64,000 nt of DNA from Aptenodytes patagonicus (lineage: Eukaryota; Chordata; Aves; Sphenisciformes; Spheniscidae): NCBI RefSeq assembly GCF_965638725.1, contig NC_134949.1, forward strand, positions 125,300,294-125,364,293, written 5' to 3'. Of the stretch, positions 1-27,973 are shown piece by piece. Under the pieces are notes generated by a model, which was not told the origin of the DNA, ran no database searches, and worked only from the letters and a program-made list of their open reading frames with translations. How positions within the stretch are numbered: position 1 is the first letter of the stretch; every line of letters begins with the position of its first letter. The translations under genes were made by a program, and so were the position numbers.

Positions 1-1139
1 AAGAGAAGACCACTAGTGGTTTACTTTAAGGTACCAAGGTGTAAACCACGGCAGTTCAGGCTGCCATTTCATGAACTGCTGAACTATCAATGCAGCAGAA
101 TGGAAATTCTTGAAGAGAGGAACTGAAACATTGTAAGACATCCAAAGATAAATCTCCCTAGTCCATGAATCGCAACCCTGAGAAAGACAGTTGACATACC
201 TCCCACAGAAAAAGTTTGCGTGCTAGGTATATCATGAGTGTGCTCTCATTTGCTATGATTCACTTTAATAATAATTATAAATCTTAAACATCTTCCACAG
301 AAAGTGTCACCAAGCAAAAGAGCAGAATTTTTGCCCTTTTTTTTTTGGTACTGCCTTGAAAAGTAATCCATGAAGGCAACATGGATGGACCAGTGCAACA
401 TGATGGCCCCAAAGACAAGTGTAATTGCAGAAAAACACATTTAAAAGCAAGACAACTACAACTTCCAAACTGAATGTAGATTATTAGGGTTCTTAGTTAC
501 AGTTATCTGGCTTTCAAGAAGAGAAAAAACCCAATAAAAATAAAGCTGCAACTTATGGTTGCAGATATAAGTCTACAATCCACATCTTCATTAGCGATAG
601 GCCAATCGGAGATCAATTTTGACTCCGTTCTGTACTGGAAGTATGGGTGAAGTTTTACAAACGCAATTTACACAACGCTTCTCCCCCAACTCAGCTGTAA
701 AATTCTGTTAAATCCATTTCCTTAAAAAAATAATAGTAAGCTAGAAAAAAGTGGAAAGGATTGAAACTTATTTTAGACCATTTTCATTGCATTTTCCCAT
801 TTCCTATTTTGATCCAATACTTTCTGAAACTGAAAGGAAAGAAGGGGGAAGAGGAGGTTTATGAAGCCATGAATACATCAGGTATGTTAAAAAGTGGTAA
901 CATTCCTCCAAGTAAATAAAAACCTAGCCAGTCCAAAGACGCTGTCTAACAAAGATTAATAGAAAGCTGAGATAGACAGCTGAAACTTAACCATGGTCTC
1001 CTGGATTAGTCCAAATTTCCCCTTTGAGTTCAAAGTAAGTAGAATTTTCTTACTGGAAACCTCCAGGTGAGAACAATAATACATTCTTAATTCCAAAATA
1101 GTGTATTGTTTGTTCACATTTGAGCATCTTTCAACATAC
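1..1139. other. BRWD1 intronic sequence, no exon seen
   Basis: AT-rich intron at the 3' side (in transcript sense) of the last visible exon. I see no WD40-encoding exon, repeat element or RNA gene in it. Confidence 0.6.
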
Positions 1140-15380
<14,241 letters not shown>

Positions 15381-16280
15381 GGCGGCCCCGGCCCGGCGGC
15401 TGCCGCTCGCTCGCTCGGCACAATCGCTGCTGGCGGCGGCCGTTGCTGCCCGGGCAGGGATTAAGGCTCAGGCAGCGCCTGGCGCGGGCAGGGCCCGGCT
15501 CGGCATAGCCCTGTCAGCGCCGCCCCTCCCCCACCGCCAACCAACCGCCCCCCCTCCCCTCCCCTCTCCTCCGCGCGCGGGAGCGAGCCGCCCCCGCCCC
15601 CCGCCGGACGCCTCGCTCGCGCTCGCGCTCCGGCTCCCCTCCCCCTGCGCTGGCGCTAGCGCAGCCTCGGCGCCGCCGCCATCGCCGCCGCGCGACCGGC
15701 CACGGCGCCGCCGCTGCCACCTGCGCCGGGCACGCCCGGGGGAGGGCGGAGGGAAAAAGTAGTCCCCGTCCCGGGCGCCCGAGGGCCGGTGCGCGGCGGG
15801 GGGAGAGGGTGCGCGTGCGGCCGCGGAAAATGCGCGGGGTGGGCGGCGGGGCAGGTGGCGGGCGGGGCGGGGAGCGGAGAAGGCGCCCGGTGGGGGAACG
15901 AGAGGCCCGGGCGCGGAAGGATTGCGCGAGGAAGACGGTTGGTGACGGAGCGCTGGTGGAGCGCTGGTGGGCGGGGCCGCTCTCTGAGGTGCGGGCGGTG
16001 TCACGGGGCGCGTTCGGGTGCGCGCGGCGCGGCCGTTCGTTAGCCGTTGAGCGGCGGGGGCGCGCGAGCCCCGCAGCCGCTGCCGGTCGCCCCAGGTGCG
16101 GGGGCCGCGGCCTCCGCCCCGCCCAGGCCAGCCCTCGCGCGGCCCGGCGCGGCCCGGCCGGGGACCGGCGGGGACAAGCTGCAGCCCGCAGCAAGGCGCC
16201 GAGAGCCGGCGGTTCGCCGGGGCGATGCGGGGCCGGGGGGGGGGGACACACGAAGCGGGCGCCGTGTGATGCGGGGCCCA

Positions 16281-19200
16281 GACCTTCGTCTTAAAGCACG
16301 TTGGCTTGCACGTTGCCTGGCGTGCCCTGGGCCGCCGGAGAGTTGGGTACAGCCGTGCTCCTCCCGAGTTGGAGCTCGGGAACGGCTCCGGCAGCAGCAC
16401 AAGTGTGTTTGCAACCACCGCATCGCCAGAAAAGTGTTTGCACCCGTGACCGATGGTCTTCTGGCTCCCGTTTGCCACTTCAGGCGGATCTCCCAACTAC
16501 TCGGGCTGACAGGTCTCCTCCTGTGCCACCGAGGCTCCGTGGGTGTGATGCTCGGGGGCACCTCAGCTACCCTAAACCCCAGTGCAGGGAGCGGTATTTC
16601 CCCACCTGTCTCAAGGAAGGCATCACTTCACTGGCATCACCTTTCCAAAACCAGCAGCTGTGCTCCGGTGCCCTGCACTGCCTCTCTGCAAACGGGTGCC
16701 AGCGCCACTTCCACCCCACCCCGGCTTTGGGGGCCTATTTATGGGGGATTTTATTTTTTTTTTCCTTCTTATAGTTGTTTCTCACCTCTGCCCAGCACGG
16801 ATTCTAATGTAAATGTAGCAATGGGTATAGTCGTGCTGTATTTTAAATCCACGTTGTTCCTTTCTTTTTCCATTCCCCACCTGCGGTGGCTTGGTATGCA
16901 CTTTCAGAACCTTTGACGTAAGATATTTTTACGTATCATTGTAGAAATATTTTACTATTCTCACTACCTCAGATGTGCTTTCAGCTTTTGACAAAGAGCT
17001 TTTGTGCACCTGAGGCGCAGGCCCAGCAGCAGGCAGTTTCCCCAGAGGCATCCTAGAAGGTGGACTGCTGCCTCTGCTTCCTGCTCTTCACCACCTCCTG
17101 CCTGGTTAGTGCTCCCGCACCACAGTTCAGGTACAAGAAAAAAAACAGGTATCCTGTCCATTAAAAATCTCTCTTTAAAAGAGATCCGTGGTTTTCTGCT
17201 TCCTGTATTGTTGCAGGCTTCAGCCACATCATTCTTAAAGGCCACCTGCGTTCCTCTGATTTCACTGCCAAACAAATCCGTATTCATTAGCTAAGCTTGG
17301 ATGTACTTCAGCGTCCTGGCTGTGTTTGCGTTTTAAAGAGCTGTGATCTACTTGACACTAGAAAATGAATTCCAGAATGGTGCAGCGTGAACATGTATGA
17401 AACAGCACGCTCTTAACCAGAACATCTAGTAGCAGCATATGAATACGATTGAGTAACTTCAAAGAAACATGTTTTCTTGTCTTCATGTTGTATTTTGAAA
17501 TGGATGGTTCTCTGTTATGTACGTATTCCGTAGTGCTGTACGCAAATCTGCATTAGCTGTCACTCCGTTCCTTAGTTGCACAGAGCAAATGTATCCGGTA
17601 TCGTACAGGAAAGAATGCTTTTTCTGAGGCATGCCCATGGAAATTCTTGTCAGACGAATTTAAATGCCTTCTACTCCAATTCTCCACAGGTAGAATTGAC
17701 ATCTAGTGCCAATATACACAATTCCTTTTTCCCAGCAGCCAAACTGGTGGCTTTTTATAGTTACATGTTGGCATGTCACGGCCATGGTATCTGTCCTCTG
17801 CAGAATCAGTCAAAATTCATAATTGATCACCTACGTATTTACTAGGCATACTTTATGTCGTCAGGAAAGCCTACTTCATTCTTTACTGCATCAAGTGGGC
17901 TGTACCGCTGAAAGCAGATCCAGGGCTCCCGTGCTCCTGATGCAACTTCCTCTGTCCTGTCCTTCCAGTGTGAAAATTCCTCTATCCTGCGAGAGAGAAG
18001 CCGTCACCAATTTACCCTTGCTGAGTCCTTTCACTTCCATAATAAAGTAAGAAATAACTTTTTGTCCCCAAGGGTAAATATTAGGGAGCAGTTACAATAA
18101 ATTAAACAGTGGATAATAGATGTTAGAAGATGTTGAAAGTCAACAGGATCTCAACAGCAGAGAGGGAAACCACATGAAAAGTAGGCATTCAGGAAAAGGA
18201 GGTAAGAGAGGCTATTTTGGGGTATTTACCTGCAAGTTTATTAGTCATTTAGCTGGTGTTTTTGACTTGCTAAAAACATAAAGTAAAGAATGTCATGTAG
18301 CTATGTCATGCTACTACTAAATTAAACCAACAAATAAGGTAACTGGAGGGGGGATTTGCAGGGGAAGGCAGGGGGGTTAGAAAAAGTGGCATGAATGCAG
18401 AGTTTTGGAATATCCAAGAGCTTGAAGCCAAAGGCACTGACAAAGCCAGGTGCGCTCTGCCAGGAACACAGCTGTGGTGGAATTGGACGAGAAGCATATT
18501 GTGCTCCAGTGTTGGAGGACATCCTATATATAAGCTAAAGAAAAGGTAAACATTGCTTAAATATTGAAAAGGTAAATGGTAAAATGCTTTCTCAAATGAA
18601 AGCGTTGTTTAAGAAAGTAAGTTAGAGGTTAAACTGAAGTGTTTTTTAGAAATAACTATGACAATTTGAAAAAGGCACCAAAAATTACAGGAAGCAGACA
18701 CTGTGCTTGCAGGTGTTACTTAAGAGCATAAACAAGTTCTCGGTCAAGGAGCGGGGGGGTGGAGAAACAAAGAACGAATGTTACATTTTGATCTTGACTC
18801 CTCCCAAGACAAGGTTGACAGTTGTCCGACTGGCATCAAATGGACTGGTAAAACCATGCTACTACCTGCTGCAATTCAGCAAAGTAATGTGAAATGGGGA
18901 AAAAAAAACACCAAACCAAAACAACCCTGCGCTCTGTGGGAGAACTGAAGTAATGCTGTACTAGATTTGATTTTTTTTATTTTAAGGTTAAGTAATATAT
19001 ACTTAATATGCCCCCTTCTGATGAAAGGCTGTTAAATTTTCAACAAGATTGATTTCATTTTCTCAAACACAGCAAGGAAGAATCGGGACAGTTTTGTACT
19101 ACATGAATTGGCTCTCAGCACAGGTACGTTTTATTTGAAACAATGCTCTGTCAACCTGCCACCTTGTATAGCGGGTACACTTGCTCACGGCACGGTAAGC

Positions 19201-19790
19201 TCACCTAACAGCTCATCAGCACCAGAAGGGGAGTTTTCTTGTGCTTCCCTCCCTGCTCCTGCCCAGGCTGTTCCACGGCTCATCCTCTTACGGGTTCCAT
19301 TACATAAACTCAGCTACCTGGGGAAGTTCACAGCCTAGGTTCATTTTTCCCCAAACATCTGAAGCTTTATTGATTTTAAGGCAGGATTTGGGGAAATTCC
19401 AGTACGGTTCCAACACAACAGCAACACCATCTGATCAGTTAATGTTCAAGGGGACCGCTTTGTGCATCTTCCTTAAAGCAGTCATTTACACAAGAGTGCA
19501 TATGCAAACTCTTAGATATCGCACAGATGAAAACATCTGATGCTTACTAATTACTGACTTTTTTTTCTTAAGGTAACAGAAGCAGCACTAGGCTATCGGC
19601 TTTCAAACTGGAAGTCCTGATTAAGACTGCAACTACAGTTTTCTACTTGCTACTCACTCCCTGCATTACCACCTATCTCTTGAAAAGCGTATTTTCAACA
19701 ATATCAAGAACATGGTTAAGAATCAAAAATTACACCACTTAGATTGTGAGTTGTCGTAGTCAATGCAGGAGCTACAGAAACATCCTTTCA
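16281..19790. other. Intergenic stretch between BRWD1 and HMGN1
   Basis: About 3.5 kb with no recognisable exon, RNA gene or classified transposon. Open frames here are short and match no family I know. Composition falls quickly from the CpG island to AT-rich sequence. Confidence 0.6.
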
Positions 19791-19799
19791 TAATCAAGA

Positions 19800-19860
19800 T
19801 TTATTTGGCCTTTGTTTGGTGATCACAGACACTATGAACAATTTCACAATTGTTTTTATT
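19800..19860 (-). terminator. Candidate HMGN1 polyadenylation signals
   Basis: Two AATAAA hexamers on the minus strand (complements at 19800-19805 and 19855-19860), about 770-830 nt past the HMGN1 stop. No strong GU-rich element was seen, so the choice is tentative. Confidence 0.35.
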
Positions 19861-20628
19861 CACATAGTTTTTTAAATCTAAAAACTATTAATTCTGTGGG
19901 TTTTTTTTCCTAAGACTATTTCAAATATTTTTCGTTTGCTCTTTGTAGACAAGCTGTCCTTTAAAACTGGATGTGAAGTTCCAGTATCTCGAATATTGAC
20001 ATAACAAGTTATGTCTGCCAAGCAGAAACTTTTACTTAGTCAGTATTTAAAGATACAATAAAGGTTTCCAATCTTTCCCATCACAGCTACAAAGTTGTTG
20101 GAAAAAATAAAGCTGCAACTACCAAAAATAACTCTGTCACAGATATACATCACTCAGCAAGAAATCCAACACTAGGGAGCAGTTTTATTAGGTAAGCAAT
20201 TCTACTGATGGTACAACCATAGATAAATAACTAAAATGTTAAGACATTCTCAACATATCATTATGAATTCCAAAGTCTGATCTGTGTTATGCTTCATTTA
20301 GTAGGATACAAAAACTGTCCCTCATAGTCTATGGAACGTGAAGCCTAATCAAGGCTTCAAAGCCCTCTCCTTAATGTAATATGCCATTAATTTCTGGTTT
20401 CATAGAAAACAAGACAACCAGTACATGATTTTACCACTTAAAAAAAGCATTTACACTTATCTAAATATGTAAAAAAAAGGGTTGACTTGGGATTCTCTCC
20501 TTTTTAAAAATGTGTTTTCTAGAACTACTAAAAAACTTGCATTTACAAAATAGTTGATAAAAATATTCCTCTGAATTGTACAAGAAGAAAGGTATAAGGA
20601 CCACCAATTGAAGACTTGGTACCAGATG

Positions 20629-20676
20629 TTACTCAGACTTGGCTTCTTTCTCTACTGCTGCGTTGGATGCTGGGGT
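20629..20676 (-). CDS. HMGN1: HMGN1 coding exon 6 and stop
   Basis: 48 nt after a TTTTCAG acceptor, encoding TPASNAAVEKEAKSE and a TAA stop at 20629-20631. This is the acidic C-terminus. Confidence 0.95.
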   Translation of the reverse strand, partial: TPASNAAVEKEAKSE

Positions 20677-23600
20677 CTGAAAAGAAGACAGAGAACACTT
20701 CAATGCAGGAAGTTTCTAAGTGACCCAGCCTCTTAGTTCGCAGTATTTTTAATGCACAAGTTAGCTAACTTGACATACAGGACGACCACGACTTGTTTCT
20801 ACATACTGCACTTCACGGTCTTAATAAATCGGTGTCATGACCTGCTTATTTCTCTTGGAGAATGACCTACTAAAAACAAGCTGTCTTGAAAAGGCATCTA
20901 TCTCCTCAGATGCATCAGTATGAATTTCACAATACTGTTACTACTCAACACACACCGCAAAGGATTTTTTTTTTTTTTAAAGAACAAAGCCCATTTCAGT
21001 AATTACTGCCTTTATGACAGGAAAAGGGGGCTTTTTAACCTATGAAGCTAAAATCCCTGCATATAGGGTATTTAGAAAAGACACTAGATACACTTCATGA
21101 ATTTAAATTTCAGTGCGGCACTGTTAATATATTCTCAAATCCTACCATGTTTTAGAGCAACTAAGACTTAGAAACACACTACTGCATTAAATCGAACGTA
21201 ATTTTGTAAAAATACATTCAGTGAAACTGAACTGTAGCAGCAGAGCTATGCTGTCTTCAAGTCAAGTCTCCATATGCTGTACCTCAACTTCAGAACAAGT
21301 TCATACAAACTTACTTGATTAAAATCTCAACCCCATTTAGATCGGAAAACTCGCTGCATTTGCAATGTAGGTTAAAAAAAGGAATGCAATCTATGCATTA
21401 GCATAAAAATTATGCTTAATTATTCCACAGCTTTGCAGCACCACCAGCGGAATAGATTGTTTAATCACAGTAGTACGCAAACAGGAACCCTAACACCCGT
21501 TCAGTCTTTACTGCCACCTGGGGGAAGCTGTCGAGGGATGAAGTACGGAAGCCATTTCCATTCGGAGGCGTTCGTCTCTCTGAGTGTCACCAGAAGCAGT
21601 CACTGGCCCTTCACCAGATCGTGGATTAACAACAGCATCACTGACACTATCGTCCTGATTGAAAACAGTAACGTCCAACAGGACAGACTATACCTCTGCC
21701 TCTTCTAGACTTGGGTATTATATTAAACCTGCGATTTTGGCTGGTGTGACCAACATGAGACCAGCATGAAGACGTGCCCCAGAAGTCACCATCCGTTCCT
21801 TGTAAATTTACACCATCTCTGCACTAGTGTACTAACTAGACCCCAGTGGAGACACATTGCCAAATTTAACTTTCGCTGGTATCGCTGAAATACTACATGC
21901 ACAAATTAAAAGACGAAATTATGCGACAGTAATACAGAGCCAGAGCTACGCAGAAAGTTAAACCAACTAAAGAATTCCTAGTTATAGCACGTTTTCCACA
22001 AAGCTTGCAAATGAAAAACTGTTGCCCCACAGTAAGTTGTCTTGTACACTCAAGTACTGTCCTGTACCTTCCTCACCCACCAAAACGCATCATCTACCTA
22101 AAAAAAAAATACTCTTTTCCTCTACTTGAAGATCTGTCTGCACACTGATCGATCAGTGTGATAGAATTCAGATATGACTTTTTTTCCATCTTAAAAAAAA
22201 TGACTTTTCAATGCAACAACCAGACAGGAAGCATGAATCACACATTTAAATTAAAAAAATCATCTGACTATCTGATCAGCAAACTCCACTGAACTAATTA
22301 AAATGAGTGAGGCATTCAATATTGCAGAAACCTGAGACTAATTCTAGGCCTGTTACCACACGAAAACTTGCGTTTCATCCAGTTGTTAACAGCTGCCCTA
22401 GTAAGAGGCACTGCTTCTTCCTACAGATCTTGTCCTAAATTTAAAACTAAATTGTGTCCACATTCCAGAAAAAGAATACAGTGTGGAGGATGTTTTAAGT
22501 TAGATGACCACCGACTTCAAACTTCAGCAACACGGCCATTTTAGCAGAGTATTACAGCCAAGACTGATTTGGCGTGTTCATTTCTTCAGCAACAACAACT
22601 ACTGGTAGTTCTTGCACTCTCTCTTCCATTCCTGCACCAACCTGTCCCTTCCACCAGCAGTGTCTGCAGCCGACTCCTGTAAATGTTATCTCAACTTTGG
22701 TTAAATCATTTCGACTTTGGGTTTTCAGTGAAAACTGTTTCCAGTCCCAAGAAAATGGATACTGCACTTGTCAAAGAACTTCTGTAGCAAGAAGGAACTT
22801 CTCTTCCAGTAACAGCGAAGGCAGACTGAAACCCAAACCAAACCCTCCGAAGACAGACTCCCACCCCGCCCCCCAGAGCAATATCCCCTCTGTATACCCG
22901 GTATGTATTACTTTGCCAAGACCTACCTGCAAGGAAAATGGCCCCTCTCTGAAGGACATTATCCTGTATTGGAACTTTGGTAAAATTCTCACCTTTTTTC
23001 TTAATTTTAGGGACTAGAATTTTCCAGGTGTATCTACCAATGTTTCAATAGCTACATCTTTCTTTTGGCAGAAATAGATTCTATTGTAAGAACCGCGTAT
23101 GTTTCTGATAGATGTTTGGATAAACCAGTACAGTAAGTTATGCAGCTGCTTTGCACCAAAGAATACAGACAACTTTACCTCCTCGCTTTTAGCTTCCCCA
23201 TTTTCCGCAGGCAAGTTGTCCTTTGTCTGTTCTTGGTTTGTCTCTTCTGTCTGTTTTCCTTTAGGCCCCTTCTTCCCCTTTGATTGAGCTTTCTTGTCCT
23301 CAGACTTATCCTACGATGACATAAATTTCCAATAAGTAAATTCCTATGACCTACTAGGTAAACTTTGAAAATAATAAAAACCACACAAAACCAAGATGGA
23401 CTCGCTAAGCAGCAAGAGCTACTACCAACAACCCACGAGCCAATACATAGTTCAACTGCCAAAAAAGTTTTCCAAACTATATATAGACAAACCACCACAG
23501 TTTCAGATAGTCGGTAAAATGAGAGAATCAAACTGGGATGGGAAGATAACTAGATTCTACTGGCTAGACAGAGCAGTTTGTAATGTATGATTTAACCTCG

Positions 23601-26600
23601 TGGCGCATAAGAAAATAGCAATGCAGTCCTTCCACTTTGTAAATACAAAGCACTTCAAACACTCTTTTTCCTCTTATATTGATAGGCGGGAATTTCAGTA
23701 ACCTAACTTAAATAAATGCATCACCTAGAAGTATCGTTTTCAGTGCTCCTTTGTTAGTATCTCAGTCACATCCTCTGTACCTACATGACTTGTTAAATGG
23801 GTAGAGAAGCAGCTATTTGTTCAAGAGCTACTTTCATATAAATACGTCATACATCCTCACAGATGTTCCTTACAGCAACCAAACTCTACGAAGTTTGCCT
23901 GTCCTCCAGCTGACCCCCCTACTTACAAAATATTTCTATCAATTCAGAATTACATAAACGCACTGGTTTTGACACCATCTGTCAAACATTACTTTATGAT
24001 ACTAACAAAAATTTTCAATAAATGAGAAACGGTGACACTTTTTCTGGGCAGGTACAGTGTGAGTAAGTGGCAAGAGAACATAATGCATTTACACCTCTAA
24101 GCAGAAGACCACTACGCTGATCTACCTTAACATGTGTCTAATGTCATTAAAAAATAGTGTGCATTTCATAAGCATGTCCTTCAAATTATGTCCTAATTTG
24201 TTGTCTCTGACCTAAAAATTCACTCCAAGAAATAAAGTTCTCATTTTTGCATATTTCAAGTACTGTAGACGTGTATCTCAGATTACTGTTAGAAACCATT
24301 TGGTCAGAAGCATTCCATACTATCTTCGCTCCAAGCGCTCCTCCTTACAAAAAACATGCAACTTCCTTACTTCACACGTGCAACTTTTTAATAGCTATCT
24401 GAGTACATTTCCTATTTTACATAAACGCTCCTGTAAAATACTGTCTTCATGAAAATACGGTTTTCTCAACCAATTGCAACTACTGAGCAGAAGTTGTACA
24501 TGTTTTACACCACTGGATACAAACATGCAGTAAGTTACATTACATATACAAGAGATGCAAGGTAAAAAAAAACACCAAGAAAATCAATGCTGAAGCATCT
24601 TATGTCAGGTAACTAAATCGTCAGTGTCCACAAAACTTCAGAGATTCTTTGCTCCTATTTTTAGAAAAGGTAATTTTTTAAATCCTCGAGAGCACAGAGA
24701 AAACAGTTGAAACATGCTAATGGAGAAAAAAACCCCTCCTTTTAAAAAGTTATAAAGGCTAAACTCACTACTACAAATCCAGGTAAAAGACAATTTCACA
24801 ACACGCAGACTTCTGTGTTTTGATTGTCAAAATGTATTTTTCTTCATTAATACTTATTTTTAAAAAAACAACCAAGTAACTCCATAATGTGCAAACTTCT
24901 CCCAACCACAAAAAATACTGTCAGGGAAGTTTTACAAAGTTACAAAGTTGATACAAAGAAGCATCTTTTGATGGATCAAATACAGAAAAAAGATAATAAT
25001 TTTTAAAAAAATTAAAAATCTGTCAGTTGACTGGTATGTAACAGTGAAATATTTCTGCAACCCATTTAAAGAAAGTCCAGAGATAGCTAAAATGAGGAAG
25101 TACTGAAGCTGGAGAAGTAAAACTCAATCAGAAGAGATTTTTATATTAACAATGAGAACGTTTCTAAATGACAGAAGATTTTAGTGACACTGTGAGTTTT
25201 AGAACAAAGAGGACCAAACGTAAAACAAGTTATACATTTATTTCAATTGCCAATGGTAATAGCAATTAAAAAAAGAACAAACAACTGTTCACATATTCAC
25301 ATTACAGCAGCATTCCACAAGAGCCTCGTGCAAGGTGTTCTACTTCATATTCTAAGATGACAACTGTTCGTCATGTACTTGGTTTGCATGAATATGTTCC
25401 CAGCTATGAACTGTGGAAATGTTTCTTTCTAGAAGTAAAGTAGTTATAGGCGGCAAGTCAATATCACGCGTATCAGTCAGCACCAACTAGCAGCATTAAG
25501 AATTAGATGCACCACGCAAAGACACTGGGAAAAAAGAGAATCAGAACTGAAGTAAAATTGGAAAGCTTCCTCAAATTCTTTAGGCTTACAACTTCGAGAA
25601 TGGCAATGCACTGATATTCAAACCATCGAAATGAAGGTGCATTATTGATAAGTAACTGTTCAGTAGGATTAATAAAATGAAAACATCAAAAAGCCTGCAA
25701 AGCGGAGTTCTGTATTACTGTATTTGAAATGCTCTTAATCCATACGTTAAAAAGAAAAGCTTATAATCACAAAGGAACCCTTAAAAACACATACACCAAC
25801 AAGCCAACACATACACAGCCTCTTTTATTTCTCCCAAGAAACAAAGAATTTCACACCTCAGTTATTGGCACTGCGAAGGCTATATCGAAGAACTGAAAGA
25901 TCATACTAAACCGCGCTTACTTACACATACACACTGGCACCTGAAAGCTAGACTACGTGAATGGAAACTCAGATCTTTTTCAGTGGCTGCCTAAGGAATT
26001 CAAATATTTTTTTCCTGCCCTAACACACTACTTTAAATTGTCAGTATATTTTATCCCCTTTTGTTACAGTGAAGTACAATCCTACGTACAGTTACTTCGA
26101 CATTTAAGTCGTTCTGCTCAGTACCAAACTGCCATCCGACACCCATGAATCAGTGCCCACATTTCTACGCAATACTGTGACCGCTTAACAAGGATCTGCT
26201 CCAACAGTGGTGGAATGTACCTGTAGATACCGGCGGACGCATCTGAAAATGATACTTCAGCTAAACGAGTGTTCCCGCAAGGAACACGCGAAGACGAGTA
26301 AAAACGTTCAGACACCGTGCAGCGACGACACGAAATGGGACGCCACCAGGCACTCGCACAACAAACTCGACCACCTCCTCTCCCTCCCCTCTTCCCAGCG
26401 ACTCTCACCTTCGCCGCTAACTTTTTTGGTTTCGGCTCCGCTTTGGCAGGAGCAGGTTTCTGAGAAGAAAGAACAAGTAAGGGAGAGATCCAGCCCTCGG
26501 TAATCCCCTTTTCGGTACAGGGGCGCACACGCACGCCCCCGCCCAGCCCGGCCCGGCAGGGACACCCCCCTCTCGCTCCCGTACTTACAGCGGACAGCCG

Positions 26601-27248
26601 CGCCGATCGCCTCTTCGGCTACGGACGGGGAAAAGAGAGAGAAACGGCGTGAGCGGGCGGGCCGGGAGCGGCCCGGGGCGGGCCCCGCCTGGCCCGCCGC
26701 CGCCCTGCCCTGGGCACCTACCTCCTCGGGGGCCTCCCCGTCCGCCACCGTCACCTGCCAACACAAACAGCGCGCGTCAGGCGGCGCAGGCGCCTCAGGC
26801 CGGCGGCGGGGCGGGATGGCGGCCGGGCACGTGACGACGCCGCTCGCTCGCCCGCCCGCCCCCCCGCCCGCCCCTTCCCGCCGCCGCTTTCGGATTTCGA
26901 GTCCCGGAGAGGCGAGGCGCCCGTCGAGCCCGCGCCGAACCTTCCAGACACCGCCGCCGCCGGCTGCCCGCGCCCGGCGCCGCCGTCCCCAGCGGGGCCT
27001 CCGTCCGGGGGCACGGGGCGGCTGGCAAGGGGAAGGCGCCGGCCCCCGTCAGCGAGCGCCGGCGGCCGCCGTACCGGTGCCCGCGGAGCGGCCGCTTCCC
27101 TCCGAGCCCCGTCCCCGCGCCGTCAGGCCGCCCTCTGCCCCCGCCACCCGCCCGTCCCTGCGGCGGTGGCGCGGGGCCGCCCCGGGCGGCGCGGTTCCCC
27201 GTCGGCGGCTCCGCCCGCTCCCACCCGCTTCACCTTTCTCTTCGGCAT
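20629..27248 (-). CDS. HMGN1: HMGN1, high-mobility-group nucleosome-binding protein 1 (complete)
   Basis: HMGN1 binds the nucleosome core, competes with linker histone and loosens chromatin. Coding exons in order: 27234-27248, 26722-26754, 26589-26618, 26409-26459, 23179-23310, 20629-20676; 309 nt, 102 aa plus stop. The six-exon design, with the first exon ending after MPKRK, matches what I recall of the vertebrate gene. Features: N-terminal basic PKRK; nucleosome-binding domain with the invariant RRSARLSA core (residues about 19-26); Lys/Ala/Pro-rich middle (KKAQSKGKKGPKGKQ); C-terminal acidic regulatory part (NLPAENGEAKSEE, VEKEAKSE). Exons 1-4 lie inside the CpG island shared with GET1, exons 5-6 in AT-rich DNA. 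RRSARLSA and the gene's position beside GET1 favour HMGN1 over other HMGN members. Confidence 0.96.
23179..23310 (-). CDS. HMGN1: HMGN1 coding exon 5
   Basis: 132 nt (44 codons), phase 0, between CGTAG and GTAAAG. It encodes DKSEDKKAQSKGKKGPKGKQ, then TEETNQEQTKDNLPAENGEA and KSEE. Confidence 0.96.
26409..26459 (-). CDS. HMGN1: HMGN1 coding exon 4
   Basis: 51 nt between TTCTCAG and GTGAGA, encoding KPAPAKAEPKPKKLAAK, the second half of the nucleosome-binding domain. Confidence 0.94.
26589..26618 (-). CDS. HMGN1: HMGN1 coding exon 3 (nucleosome-binding core)
   Basis: 30 nt between CCGTAG and GTAAGT, encoding PKRRSARLSA, which includes the RRSARLS motif that contacts the nucleosome acidic patch. 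Confidence 0.95.
26722..26754 (-). CDS. HMGN1: HMGN1 coding exon 2
   Basis: 33 nt between TGGCAG and GTAGGT, encoding VTVADGEAPEE. This is the variable linker ahead of the nucleosome-binding domain. Confidence 0.9.
27234..27248 (-). CDS. HMGN1: HMGN1 coding exon 1
   Basis: 15 nt encoding MPKRK, followed by a GTGAAG donor. This tiny first coding exon is characteristic of HMGN genes. Confidence 0.93.
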
Positions 27249-27883
27249 GGCGAGGCTGCGCGGCGGCGGCTCCCGGCCGCGACCCCCGGAGCTGCGGCGG
27301 CTCCCGCCCGGTTGCTGCGCGCGCTGGGTGCCTCACGGCGAGCCGCTGCGGCTGCCTGCGAGCCAGCCTCGCTGCGCAGGGAAACCGCCCCCCCCCCATC
27401 CCAGCAGCGCCAGCGGCACCGCAACAGGATCCAGCCGGATTGGAGGGGGGGGGAGGCGGGGGCTGGGAAGGGGGGCGACGGCGGGGGGACGCTCCCCGCT
27501 CTCCGGCGGCCGCCGGCACCGCCCCCCCGCCCGAGGGGCGCCTCCGCGGGGCGGGGCGGGGCCGGCTGCCGCCAGCGGCCCCGCTCCGCGCGCGCCCCCT
27601 CCCCTCCCCGTCTCGCGCGAGGCGGGATCTCTCGCCTAACCACCGCCTCCCCTTGCCGGGGGAAGGGGGGCGGCCTCTCGATTGGCCAGCCCCCGTCACG
27701 TGGCCGCACCTGTCCCCCTTCCACCCCCCCCCCCCCCCCGGCACCCTCCTGCCACCCCACGTGCGCGGGGGAGCCACCCCGACGCGATGCCGCCCGCCGG
27801 GGAGGCTCGTTAGTGGCGGGGGAGGGAGGAGGAGGCGGAGGAGGGAGGGGGCGTGCCCGCGCCCGCCCGCGGAGGCGCGCGGC

Positions 27884-27973
27884 ATGGCGGAGAGCGGCGC
27901 CTGGCTGCTGGTGCTGAGCTCCGTCTTCCTCTGCAACGCTCTCAAGATCCTCCTGCCCTCCTGCTCCTCCATC
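27884..27973 (+). CDS. GET1: GET1 coding exon 1
   Basis: 90 nt (30 codons), GTAAGT donor, phase 0. It encodes MAESGA and the first transmembrane helix. Confidence 0.95.

Noticed and set aside
15468-16496. Long minus-strand open frame (342 codons) and overlapping frames upstream of BRWD1
   Set aside because: Pro/Arg/Ala-rich, open on several frames of both strands at once, inside a CpG island. Explained by base composition, with no recognised domain.
16047-16916. 289-codon plus-strand frame divergent from BRWD1
   Set aside because: Starts in the CpG island and runs into low-complexity sequence; no family resemblance. A divergent non-coding RNA is possible but unsupported.
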